From Glycomyces salinus (lineage in GTDB: Bacteria; Actinomycetota; Actinomycetes; Mycobacteriales; Micromonosporaceae), in contig NZ_JAELXW010000017.1 in NCBI RefSeq assembly GCF_016428645.1, forward strand, positions 62,001 through 126,000: a stretch of DNA of 64,000 bases. The letters are read 5' to 3'. Position 1 is the stretch's first letter. Each line of letters opens with the position of its first letter. The translations under genes and the position numbers were made by a program. The notes under the pieces were generated by a model. The model was not told the origin of the DNA. It worked only from the letters and a program-made list of their open reading frames with translations, and did not search any database. This document shows positions 18,085-25,349 of this stretch, piece by piece.

Positions 18085-18828
18085 TTGATCACAGGATCAC
18101 AGCTGACTCAGGGGTACGGCACCCATATCGTGTTCAAGGGGCTCGACATACGCCTCGGGACCGGAGTCACCGCCCTGCTGGGGCCGAACGGAGCTGGAAA
18201 GAGCACGCTGCTGAGGACCCTCGCCACGGTCCAGCCGCCACGGTCCGGGAAGCTGACTTTCGACGGCGCCGCTATCGACTCTGAGGCGGCGGCCCGGAAG
18301 GCCCGTCGTCAGATCGGGTACCTCCCGCAGCGGACCGGGTTCGAACCTGGGATGCGGTTGCGGGACTTCGTCGAGTACGCCGCATGGCTGCGCGGGCTGC
18401 CGAGCGGCGAGTGGCGTTCGGCTGCCGAGGAGGCGATTTCCCGTGTGGGGCTCTCCGCCCGGATCCGTTCCCGGCTCGGGCGGCTCTCCGGAGGCATGCG
18501 CCAGCGAGCGGCGGTCGCCTGGGCGATCGCGGGAGGCCCGAGACTGGTGATCCTCGACGAGCCGACTGTGGGACTCGATCCCCAGCAGCGCTTCCGGTTC
18601 CGTGAGATCGTCGAATCCCTGGAGGACACGGCCGTCATTCTGAGCACGCACCTGATCGACGACGTGGACGCCATAGGCGACCGGGTGCTCATCATGGGTT
18701 CCGGCCGGATCATGTTCGACGGCACCGTGGCCGAGCTCAAGGACGAGGACGACGATTCTGCGCCCGGCCATACTCCCCTCGAACGGGCCTACATGAGCCT
18801 TCTGCCGGAACAGGATCGCGAGAAGTGA
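18085..18828 (+). CDS. ABC transporter ATP-binding protein
   Basis: 247 residues. All the ABC motifs are present: Walker A GPNGAGKST near residue 35, Q-loop IGYLPQRTGF, signature LSGGMRQRAAV near 135, Walker B LVILDEPTVGLD, and switch histidine in ILSTHLIDDV. It is similar to ATPases of ABC-2-type exporters and multidrug or peptide-resistance systems. TTG 18085 is preferred because GGAAGG lies seven bases upstream and because the ATG at 18046 falls inside a terminator hairpin. The stop overlaps the permease GTG. It energises the membrane protein(s) downstream. Confidence 0.9.
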   Translation: MITGSQLTQGYGTHIVFKGLDIRLGTGVTALLGPNGAGKSTLLRTLATVQPPRSGKLTFDGAAIDSEAAARKARRQIGYLPQRTGFEPGMRLRDFVEYAAWLRGLPSGEWRSAAEEAISRVGLSARIRSRLGRLSGGMRQRAAVAWAIAGGPRLVILDEPTVGLDPQQRFRFREIVESLEDTAVILSTHLIDDVDAIGDRVLIMGSGRIMFDGTVAELKDEDDDSAPGHTPLERAYMSLLPEQDREK

Positions 18829-20105
18829 GCGCGCTGACGCTGACGCTCCGGACGAGCCCGGCTCGATACGCGGCTCTGCCGTTGAGCCTGATCGGCATCG
18901 CCGTCCTGTTCATTCGGACGGACTACTGGATGGGCATATGGCCGGAGGCGGGCGCGGCCGCGCAGACCGCCGGGTACTTCATCAGCCTGTTCGCCGCCGG
19001 AGTGGCCGGATGGGCGGCCGCCGCGCCTTCGAAGAACGGTATGGACGAGCAGTTCGCCGCCGCGAAGGTACCCGGCACGACGATCGAGGCCGCCCGGCTC
19101 GGCGCCGCCCTGATCTGGGTGGCCGCGCCATACGGGCTGACTGTGGCTGGTGCGGTGATCGCGACCGTCGCAAGCGACGGTTTCCCGAGCGGCTTCCCGA
19201 TGTTCCTGTCGTACACGCTCATCGGGCTTGTGCCGATCGCGCTCGGCACGGCATGGGGGTGGCTGGTCGGCAGGGCGTTCCCGCCGATGGTCGCCGCGGT
19301 GTCGGCGCTGCTCAGTTGGCTGATCGTGAGTTACCTGCTCCTGGTGTTCGCCGACGGCGTGGTCACGGTGTCCGGTCCGCCGTGGATCGCCGTGGACAGC
19401 GGCTTGGTCGCCTTGCGCCTCGGCGCCGCCGTGCTGCTGGCGCTGGCGGTCTGCATGCTGCCGAGGTTGAAGCGAAGGATCGCGGTCCCCGCGGCCGCGA
19501 TCGCGGTGTCGCTGATCGCCGTCGGAGCGTCGTTCTCCACCACGGTGCTTTACGACCGCGCCGTCCCGGCCGACGAGGACCTGGTCTGCTACACCGGGGA
19601 GATCGAGTACTGCCTGTGGCCCGAGCATGAGAAGTACCTGGAGCTGGTCGAGACCGTCGATGCGAACGCCGCGGAGCTGCCCGGTGTCGTCGAGCTCCCC
19701 GAGCGCATGGTGGACTACCGTCTGTCCGGTGAGGAGCTGTACTGGATGGAGATGGGGCCCGAAGGCGATGTCGACAAGGAGTTCGACTCCGAGTTCGATA
19801 TCTCCGAGGGCAGTGTCTGGGCGCTGGCCATGGGTGTCTCCGACGGGATACAGCGAGTGACCTTCGAGGGCTGCGATCGGGATCTCTACGATGATCCGGA
19901 ACTCGGACCCGCGATCGAGCAGTTCGGTGCTTGGCTTGAATACCGGCTCGCGGGCGGCGGCAGCGTCGACTACACCACCACGGCACCGCGCGACATCCAG
20001 GAGGCGTGGGCGGAGGGCCGCGAGATCGCGGCCGAATGGCCCGAGGCCGAGCAGACCGCCTGGGTCGAGGATCTCCTAGATCGAGCGAAGGTCGAGTATT
20101 GCTGA
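18825..20105 (+). CDS. ABC-transporter-associated membrane protein with a large C-terminal external domain
   Basis: 426 residues. The first ~250 residues hold about six hydrophobic segments (for example YAALPLSLIGIAVLFI, LIGLVPIALGTAWGWLVG, LLSWLIVSYLLLVFADG), and the last ~180 are soluble, acidic and contain paired cysteines (DLVCYTGEIEYCLWP, EGCDRD, VEYC at the end). By position and topology it is the permease of the ATPase encoded just upstream, with which it overlaps by four bases. No named family is recognised for the C-terminal domain. It overlaps the next gene by seven bases, so three genes are translationally coupled. Confidence 0.72.
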   Translation: MSALTLTLRTSPARYAALPLSLIGIAVLFIRTDYWMGIWPEAGAAAQTAGYFISLFAAGVAGWAAAAPSKNGMDEQFAAAKVPGTTIEAARLGAALIWVAAPYGLTVAGAVIATVASDGFPSGFPMFLSYTLIGLVPIALGTAWGWLVGRAFPPMVAAVSALLSWLIVSYLLLVFADGVVTVSGPPWIAVDSGLVALRLGAAVLLALAVCMLPRLKRRIAVPAAAIAVSLIAVGASFSTTVLYDRAVPADEDLVCYTGEIEYCLWPEHEKYLELVETVDANAAELPGVVELPERMVDYRLSGEELYWMEMGPEGDVDKEFDSEFDISEGSVWALAMGVSDGIQRVTFEGCDRDLYDDPELGPAIEQFGAWLEYRLAGGGSVDYTTTAPRDIQEAWAEGREIAAEWPEAEQTAWVEDLLDRAKVEYC

Positions 20106-20761
20106 GCGGCGGTGACCGGACCGAGTTCCGGCGGATGGCCGCGGCCTACTTCATGGTTCGCAAGGGCAAGTGGCTGATCGGCGTCGCCATCTCGGTCGCG
20201 GCGGTAACGGCGCTGATCGGGGAGATGACCGCGAGTCTGCCCGCGGCCGACGCCTCGGGCGGCGGTGACATCCCGATGTGGCGCATGCTGGGGATGAGTT
20301 CGGCGCTGCTGGCGGTTTCGACGCTCAACCAGCCGCTCGGTGAGCTGGAGGACGCTGCGGGTCAGGCGTGGCATCGCGTCAGGGGCCTGGTATTGGCTGC
20401 TGTGTTCCTCGGCTCGAGCCTGCTGTTCTTGGCGGGTGCCTGGATCGCGGCGGGGAGTGAGATCGTGCCGCTGGTGGCCCGGGCGCAATTCGGCTGGCTC
20501 GGGATCGCCCTGTTGTCAGGCCGGATTCTCGGCCAGCGGCTCGCCTGGGCGGGCCCGTGCCTGTTCCTGGCCATCGCCATCTACTGGGGATATGCCACGG
20601 ACAGTGGTCCGCGATGGTGGGAGTTCACCGCGCTTCCACCAGGGAATTCGGCGGGGGCGTTCACGGCCTTCGGAATCTTCGCGGCCGGGGTGGCGGCCTT
20701 CATCGCCACTCCGTGGCGTACGAAGCGCCTCCGGTCTCTGCTCTTCTTCCGGAGCTGGTGA
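20099..20761 (+). CDS. Second membrane protein of the ABC operon
   Basis: 220 residues with about five to six hydrophobic helices (KWLIGVAISVAAVTALIG, LVLAAVFLGSSLLFLAGAWI, WLGIALLSGRILGQRLAWAG, AGAFTAFGIFAAGVAAFIA). It has no recognised family. TTG 20099 is chosen: GAAGG lies seven bases upstream and the start overlaps the preceding stop, the same coupling as elsewhere in the operon; ATG 20135 is the alternative. It is likely the partner subunit or an immunity-type accessory of the ABC system. The gene ends shortly before the right-hand repeat. Confidence 0.65.
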   Translation: MLSGGDRTEFRRMAAAYFMVRKGKWLIGVAISVAAVTALIGEMTASLPAADASGGGDIPMWRMLGMSSALLAVSTLNQPLGELEDAAGQAWHRVRGLVLAAVFLGSSLLFLAGAWIAAGSEIVPLVARAQFGWLGIALLSGRILGQRLAWAGPCLFLAIAIYWGYATDSGPRWWEFTALPPGNSAGAFTAFGIFAAGVAAFIATPWRTKRLRSLLFFRSW

Positions 20762-20852
20762 GGAACCGGCGGAGCGGTATGGCATGTCGGTGGTGAGGCG
20801 TGAACGGCGCAGGATCGCGTAGGAGGCGCGTGCTGAGGTTGCAGTAGGAATG

Positions 20853-20875
20853 CGGCCCCCGCGAAGCGGGGGCCG
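20853..20875. terminator. Terminator after the DUF397 gene
   Basis: 10-bp perfect stem (20853-20862 with 20866-20875) and a GAA loop, 24 bases past the minus-strand DUF397 stop. It may also serve the plus-strand ABC operon. Partly shared with the repeat at 16891. Confidence 0.75.
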
Positions 20876-20916
20876 TGATCGGTTCGGGCGGGTCGTTCTC
20901 AGGCGCTGTGACCCTC
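20866..20916. repeat. 51-bp direct repeat, right copy
   Basis: Identical to 16891-16941; here it covers the terminator arm and the last codons of the intact DUF397 gene. Confidence 0.9.
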
Positions 20917-21153
20917 ATGAGTCAGAAGCGCGCGCCAGGCGGCGGGAGAGGCGTCGAGGACCGGGGAGGTGTCTCCGAGCTTGGTGTCCCGTACCTGAAC
21001 AACGCCATTGTGGGCACGGACCTCGACGCAGGCCCCGCCTTGGTTATCGCTACGAGACGATTTCTTCCACTCGGCAGTGAGGAAACGCGCCTCGACGCAG
21101 GCCCCGCCTTGGTTGTTGCTGCGGGAGGACTTCCGCCATTCGTTCGTTAGCAT
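20899..21153 (-). CDS. DUF397 protein with a duplicated N-terminal motif
   Basis: 84 residues. DUF397 proteins partner with XRE/DUF5753 regulators in actinomycetes (the Scr1/Scr2 type pair), with the regulator encoded next door, as here. The family motif W-[RK]-KSSRS-x-NQGGACVE appears twice, at about residues 5 and 28, because of a 23-residue tandem duplication; the rest (VQVRDTKLGD, then AAWRALLTHEG) is normal. ATG 21153 has GGAAAG upstream and overlaps the XRE stop, so the two are coupled. Confidence 0.85.
   Translation of the reverse strand: MLTNEWRKSSRSNNQGGACVEARFLTAEWKKSSRSDNQGGACVEVRAHNGVVQVRDTKLGDTSPVLDASPAAWRALLTHEGHSA
21021..21114. repeat. 69-bp tandem duplication in the DUF397 gene
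   Basis: The 25 bases at 21021-21045 recur exactly at 21090-21114, a period of 69 bases, doubling the KSSRS/NQGGACVE motif without breaking the frame. The sequence between the copies has drifted. Confidence 0.88.
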
Positions 21154-21971
21154 CGCTCTGCTTTCCACTCGTCCAGCGGCACGGCCAGTGCCAACGTGTC
21201 AGAGAATACGCCACGGCAGCGTGCGACCTGATCTTTGGAAGCTTCGTATTGAGCGCCTAGCGGGCCTTCGTGGTACACGACATCGGGGGTAGCGGGATCA
21301 TCGAACGACATGATCATGTACACCCCGCCCATCGATGGGTGGAACAGCTGGGTCGGCAGCACGTAGATCTCAACGTTGTCGCGCTCGCTGTCCTCCGACA
21401 TCCGAGCCAACTGATCCTCGAAGAGGGGCATCCCATCCATGCATATGAGCGATTGCTCTGCCTGGATGACGCGTAGCCTAAGACTGCTGTCGGGGTTCTC
21501 CAGAACCGTCCGGCGGCGGTATGCACGGAAGTCCAGCGCGCGCTCCTTCTGGTCTGGTGGCATGGTTCGGTTCGTGTCCATGATCGCGCTCGCATAGGCC
21601 CTGGTCTGCAACAGGCCCGTGATATAGGCGCCCTCATAGATGTCCAGTGCCGAAGCCTGAGGTTCGAGCTGCGTGAGCCTACTCAGCCACTCCGGGCCCT
21701 GGTTCTGCCAGCGCGAAGGGTCTCCGAACCGAATCTCCCGGCATTGGGCCTTGGCTTCGTCGATCACGTATTGCGGCGCGCCATAGTCTCGCAGCCACTC
21801 CGCGACCATCGCGGGCTCCATGTAGCCGCGTTCGCCGCGCTCGTAGGAGCGCAGGATTTCAACCGAGGTGCCGAGGAATGCGGCGGCGTCCGTCTGGTTG
21901 AGCCCCTTGAGCTCTCGGTACTTCACCAGCGTTTTCGCCACTTGAGAGTGCAGGAAGCTCGGAGAAGGCAT
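21147..21971 (-). CDS. XRE-family regulator with DUF5753 domain (Scr1-like)
   Basis: 274 residues. The N-terminal helix-turn-helix spans about residues 10-70 (LKGLNQTDAAAFLGTSVEIL, then RSYERGERGY), and the rest matches the DUF5753 domain (IYEGAYITGLLQTRAYA near 115, AEQSLICMDGMPLFEDQL, IYVLPTQLFHPSMGG). Such proteins act as pleiotropic regulators in Streptomyces and are partnered by DUF397 proteins; that partner is encoded directly downstream with overlapping stop and start. ATG 21971 is used; a GTG six bases upstream is possible. Confidence 0.9.
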   Translation of the reverse strand: MPSPSFLHSQVAKTLVKYRELKGLNQTDAAAFLGTSVEILRSYERGERGYMEPAMVAEWLRDYGAPQYVIDEAKAQCREIRFGDPSRWQNQGPEWLSRLTQLEPQASALDIYEGAYITGLLQTRAYASAIMDTNRTMPPDQKERALDFRAYRRRTVLENPDSSLRLRVIQAEQSLICMDGMPLFEDQLARMSEDSERDNVEIYVLPTQLFHPSMGGVYMIMSFDDPATPDVVYHEGPLGAQYEASKDQVARCRGVFSDTLALAVPLDEWKAERC

Positions 21972-22238
21972 GCCCACATGATGCCAGCAGCGAAGTATGA
22001 GCCGTCTGTCAACTTCCCGTCACAAGATCAATGTGATTCGCGGATGGTCTTGCCGATTGCCGATTCCACATGCCGAAGCCGATCGGCGTTTCCGGGTGCG
22101 AATTGCGCCTGATGTCCGCGATGGCCGAACCCGATCTTGTGTCGTGCGCTGACCTGCCCATACGTTGGTTTTCAGTAGAGGGCGCGGCCGTCTTGCTGAC
22201 CTGTCGGCCGCGCCCCGCCTACGGAAGGAGACCACGAC
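21972..22238. other. Intergenic region upstream of XRE and the small-gene trio
   Basis: About 265 bases between divergent genes. GC is lower than in the flanks. A GGAAGGAG ribosome site at 22223-22230 belongs to the plus-strand gene. No coding frame on either strand looks real, and no palindrome stands out. Confidence 0.5.
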
Positions 22239-22574
22239 ATGACCGCCAAGGCAGACTCAGATTCGCCAAAGAAGGGCGTCGTCCGGCGCGGTTCGTTCTC
22301 GGACGGCGCCGGATCGACGTTCCACGTCTTCGCCTCCAGCGCAGACGCTCCCGGCGCCCTGTTCGTCCACTACGAATCCAACCGCGCCGACGCGGTACTG
22401 ATCGTCACCGGCCTCAGCTCCGGAAACCTCCACGCCTCCTGGGGACCGCGCTGGCGCGCGGCCGCACGCCCCTGGCAGCGCTGGTGCCAAGGGGCCGCCC
22501 TCCATGTCTTCTACAACGGCGGCGAAGCCGTCCCTGCCACCGCCACCGGACGGGCCCGCGTCTGCGATGGATGA
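22239..22574 (+). CDS. Small hypothetical protein, first of an overlapping trio
   Basis: 111 residues, not recognised. A basic/polar N-terminus (MTAKADSDSPKKGVVRRGSF) leads to a compact domain with FHVFASSADAPGALFVHYES and a Trp-rich segment (HASWGPRWRAAARPWQRWCQ). There is no signal peptide or membrane segment, so it is likely cytoplasmic. The ATG has GGAAGGAG eight bases upstream. Its stop overlaps the next start by eight bases. Confidence 0.65.
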   Translation: MTAKADSDSPKKGVVRRGSFSDGAGSTFHVFASSADAPGALFVHYESNRADAVLIVTGLSSGNLHASWGPRWRAAARPWQRWCQGAALHVFYNGGEAVPATATGRARVCDG

Positions 22575-22815
22575 CCAGTACATCGGGGAGTTCTTCGACG
22601 AGGCTGCCGCAGTTGTCTTCTCGGTCTTCCGGGTCACCTCGGAACCCGACCTCTACAAGGTGACCGGCTACGACGGAAGGAACGCAACGGTGGTCTGCAC
22701 CTTCCACCCCGGCTCCGAACCCGAATGGATCGGCCGCTGGCAACGCCACAAGCGCCGAGGCGCAATAACGGAGACGGCGACCAGGATCGCCCGAGGAGAG
22801 CAGAGGCGGACATGA
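22567..22815 (+). CDS. Small hypothetical protein, second of the trio
   Basis: 82 residues, not recognised. It starts MDDQYIGEFFDEAAAVVFSV and continues with alternating strands (DLYKVTGYDGRNATVVCTFH), ending in a basic helix (RWQRHKRRGAITETATRIAR). Soluble by composition. The start lies inside the end of the preceding gene and the stop forms an ATGA overlap with the third gene, so all three are expected to be made together. Confidence 0.6.
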   Translation: MDDQYIGEFFDEAAAVVFSVFRVTSEPDLYKVTGYDGRNATVVCTFHPGSEPEWIGRWQRHKRRGAITETATRIARGEQRRT

Positions 22816-22976
22816 GCGACCCGACCCAGCCGCCCGACCGCGACCGGCGATCGGAGCCCGAAGGCGAGCCCTTCCCGGTCGACGGCACTCCCTTCGACGT
22901 GGCCCTGTGGCAGGTGCGCCACAAGCACGACGGCACTCCCCGCCGCGCCTTCTGCGGCGGCACCGACCCCGAATGA
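22812..22976 (+). CDS. Very small hypothetical protein, third of the trio
   Basis: 54 residues, not recognised. A polar, Pro/Asp/Arg-rich N-terminus (MSDPTQPPDRDRRSEPEGEP) is followed by a conserved-looking end (FDVALWQVRHKHDGTPRRAF). The reading frame is supported mainly by its four-base overlap with the upstream gene and by codon bias. Confidence 0.5.
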   Translation: MSDPTQPPDRDRRSEPEGEPFPVDGTPFDVALWQVRHKHDGTPRRAFCGGTDPE

Positions 22977-23038
22977 GACCCGGGCGGAGCACAGCGCGGA
23001 TTCCTTCCCGGCGCGCGGCCCCCGTCCGTCCCGAACGC

Positions 23039-23134
23039 TCAGTACCCCTGCCCGGGAATGATCGAAGGGTTGCTCATGTAGTTGTGGAAGTTGTTGAATT
23101 CCAAGTCGAGCGCTTCTCTGGTGGCGTCGATCCG
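23039..23134 (-). pseudogene. 3' remnant of an unidentified gene after the ATPase stop
   Basis: Directly past the ATPase TAG (23135-23137), the same frame stays open for 31 codons to TGA and reads like a protein end: ATREALDLEFNNFHNYMSNP, then SIIPGQGY. It has no start of its own apart from an internal ATG and no ribosome site. Either the ATPase gene was once longer, or this is the tail of a gene that was lost. Confidence 0.4.
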
Positions 23135-24535
23135 CTATTCGTACACGTCGGCGGGTTCGACCAGCTTCAGCTTGTCGTCGTCGGCGGCGTGGCGGCGCAG
23201 TCGTTCGCTGAAGCCGCTGCGGGAGAACAGGTACCTCATCGGCTGCTCGACCCGTCGCTCGATGTGCGGGATGAGCCGGTCGAGGAGGTTCAGTTCGTCG
23301 AAGTCGACTTCGTTCGAGGTCCACTTGCACATGCCGACCGATGTGGCGCGCTGTTCATGGTCGACGCCGACCACGTCGATCTCCCTCGTCTCGACCCGGC
23401 GGCCCTCCCCGGTAGGGACGTTGCCCCACCAGCGGCCGACCCTGGCCACGTCCACGGCGTTCAGCAGTACGTGCTCCTGGCACACCTCCTCCCACGCTTC
23501 GGATACGAAGTGGTCGAGCTGTGGAAGGACGGCCCTGTCGAGGTACGCCTCAGCCAATTCGGCGGTGCGAGTGAGCGAACGGTCGGATTCGATGAAGCGG
23601 TAGTGGAACCTGAGGAACTGGTCGGCGATGCGGTAGGCCGTCTTCTTGCTCCGCGAGGGGGCGGTGATCGGGCGGAGCTGTTCGACCAGGCCCAGCCGTG
23701 CGAGCGTTCGCAGCGCCTTGAGGACCTGAGCCGAGGCCAGCCCGGTGCGGTCGGCGATGGTGCTGTTGCGGTTGTAGCCGTGCGCGATAGCCCCCAGTAC
23801 GGCGAAGTAGTTCTCCGGATTCGCGATCGATTGGCGCAGCAGCAGCTCGGCCTCGGTGTAGAGGATCCCGGTGGGGCTGACGACTTCTTGGAGCAGGTGG
23901 TCGCGGAGCGATTCCGAATCGTCGAACCGCTCCAGATAGTACGGGATGCCACCGCACACCGCGAATGCACGGATTCGGTCCTCGGGCGGGTAGTTGGGAT
24001 GGAACAGCGATGAGTCCTTCGCCAGAAACGGAAGGACCTTCAGCTGGCCGGTCCGTCTGCCGTACATGGTCCCGGCGAGCACCTCGTCCTCGAAGAACGA
24101 GATCTCGCTGCCGGCGATCACCAGAGTGATTGGCAGGTGCCGTCCCGTTTCACGCCACCATACATTCGTCTGCCCCTCCATACCCCGATGCTGGCGGGCC
24201 AGGTACTGGAACTCGTCGAGTACCACCAGGGCGGGCTCGTCGCGCGCGAAATCGGCTATCGCGTCGAGTGCCTGACTCCAATCGGTCAACGGACGGCGGG
24301 CATAGTCGCGATTCCCGGTGGCACGGGCCAGTTGTTCGCTCAGTCCGCGGAGTTGGTCGAGGGCGGAGCTCGGCGTCGCCTCGAAGTAGATCGAGCGGCA
24401 GTCCCGCGCCAACTGCGTCAGAAGTTCGGTCTTCCCGACCCGGCGTCTGCCGTAGACGATCAAGAAATCCGCTCTGGAGGTGGCAGTACGCGCTCGTAGC
24501 AGGGCCAGCTCGGAGGTGCGGTTGTGGAACGCCAT
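23135..24535 (-). CDS. ATP-binding protein, archaeal-type AAA ATPase with DUF234 nuclease-like domain
   Basis: 466 residues. N-terminal AAA domain with Walker A YGRRRVGKTEL near residue 29 and Walker B LVVLDEFQYLA near 105; sensor-like IAGSEISFF near 142; then a winged-helix part (YNRNSTIADRTGLASAQVLK) and a C-terminal DUF234 domain of PD-(D/E)xK type (RREVD-like TREIDVVGV, then SVGMCKW). In the family the last motif is usually GECKW; here the Glu is Met. These ATPases are widespread, often mobile, and of unclear function. It is preceded by a 58-bp palindrome. Confidence 0.85.
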   Translation of the reverse strand: MAFHNRTSELALLRARTATSRADFLIVYGRRRVGKTELLTQLARDCRSIYFEATPSSALDQLRGLSEQLARATGNRDYARRPLTDWSQALDAIADFARDEPALVVLDEFQYLARQHRGMEGQTNVWWRETGRHLPITLVIAGSEISFFEDEVLAGTMYGRRTGQLKVLPFLAKDSSLFHPNYPPEDRIRAFAVCGGIPYYLERFDDSESLRDHLLQEVVSPTGILYTEAELLLRQSIANPENYFAVLGAIAHGYNRNSTIADRTGLASAQVLKALRTLARLGLVEQLRPITAPSRSKKTAYRIADQFLRFHYRFIESDRSLTRTAELAEAYLDRAVLPQLDHFVSEAWEEVCQEHVLLNAVDVARVGRWWGNVPTGEGRRVETREIDVVGVDHEQRATSVGMCKWTSNEVDFDELNLLDRLIPHIERRVEQPMRYLFSRSGFSERLRRHAADDDKLKLVEPADVYE

Positions 24536-24549
24536 CCTTCGAGTGTACA

Positions 24550-24607
24550 GAAGATTATCCTTCTCGGGGTAATCCTGCGCGGGATTATCCCGAGAAGGAT
24601 AATCTTC
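24550..24607. promoter_or_regulatory. 58-bp near-perfect palindrome built of two 22-bp palindromic sites
   Basis: The arms 24550-24578 and 24579-24607 are reverse complements apart from two positions. Within it lie two sites of the form GATTATCC-N6-GG[AG]TAATC, at 24553-24574 (one mismatch) and 24583-24604 (perfect). It occupies the whole gap between the SDR stop and the ATPase start, so it could be an operator for the ATPase, a terminator for the sugar operon, or both. Confidence 0.8.
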
Positions 24608-24610
24608 AGT

Positions 24611-25348
24611 TCAGCGGACGAGGCGCAGGCCGGACATGCCGCCGTCGATCGCCACGCTCGTTCCGGTGAGGGACTTGTTGACCGGGTCGGCCAGGTAGAC
24701 GATCGCCGCGGCGACCTCCTCGGGGCTCACCAGGCGGCCGGTCGGTTGCCTGGCCTCGAGCTTGCGGCGCTCCTCGGCCGGGTCGTCGGCCTGGTCGAGC
24801 AGGCGGCCCACCCATGGGGTATCGGCCGTGCCGGGGGCCACCGAGTTGACGCGGATGCCCTCGGCCACGTGGTCGGCGGCCATCGCCTGGGTCAGGGAGT
24901 GCACCGCGCCCTTGGAGGCCGAGTACAGGGCCCGCTTGACCAGCCCGGCCGTCGCCGCGATCGAGGAGGTGTTCACGATCGCCGGGGAGTCGGACTCGCG
25001 CAGGTGCGGCATGCAGGCCCTCGCCAGGCGCACCATGCCCATCAGGTTGACGTCCAGCACCCGCATCCACTGCTTGTCGGAGTTCTCCTCGACGGTCCCG
25101 ACCGCGCCCATGCCGGCGTTGTTGACCAGCACGTCGATGCCGCCGAAGTGCTCGACGGTCGCCTCGACCGCCTGGCGCACCTGGTGGTCGTCGGAGACGT
25201 CGCACCGGACCGACCAGTGCTTGCCGCTCTCGTTGAGGTCGAGCACGGCGGCGTTCGCGCCGCGGGCGGCGAAGGCGTCGGCGGCGGCCGCGCCGATGCC
25301 GGAGGCGCCGCCGGAGATCACGACCGTCAGGCCGTCGAAGTCACTCAT
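24611..25348 (-). CDS. SDR dehydrogenase, probable 2-keto-3-deoxy-L-fuconate dehydrogenase
   Basis: 245 residues, last gene of the five-gene sugar operon. Classical SDR: SGGASGIGAAAADAF near residue 12, NNAGMGAVGTVEE near 80, NTSSIAATAG, YSASKGAVHSL (catalytic Tyr-x3-Lys, near 143) and a C-terminal IDGGMSGLRLVR. In the non-phosphorylative L-fucose pathway an SDR oxidises 2-keto-3-deoxy-L-fuconate to the 2,4-diketo acid with NAD+. The assignment comes from family plus neighbours; a first-step sugar dehydrogenase is the alternative. It starts one base after the dehydratase stop. Confidence 0.8.
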   Translation of the reverse strand: MSDFDGLTVVISGGASGIGAAAADAFAARGANAAVLDLNESGKHWSVRCDVSDDHQVRQAVEATVEHFGGIDVLVNNAGMGAVGTVEENSDKQWMRVLDVNLMGMVRLARACMPHLRESDSPAIVNTSSIAATAGLVKRALYSASKGAVHSLTQAMAADHVAEGIRVNSVAPGTADTPWVGRLLDQADDPAEERRKLEARQPTGRLVSPEEVAAAIVYLADPVNKSLTGTSVAIDGGMSGLRLVR

Positions 25349-25349
25349 G

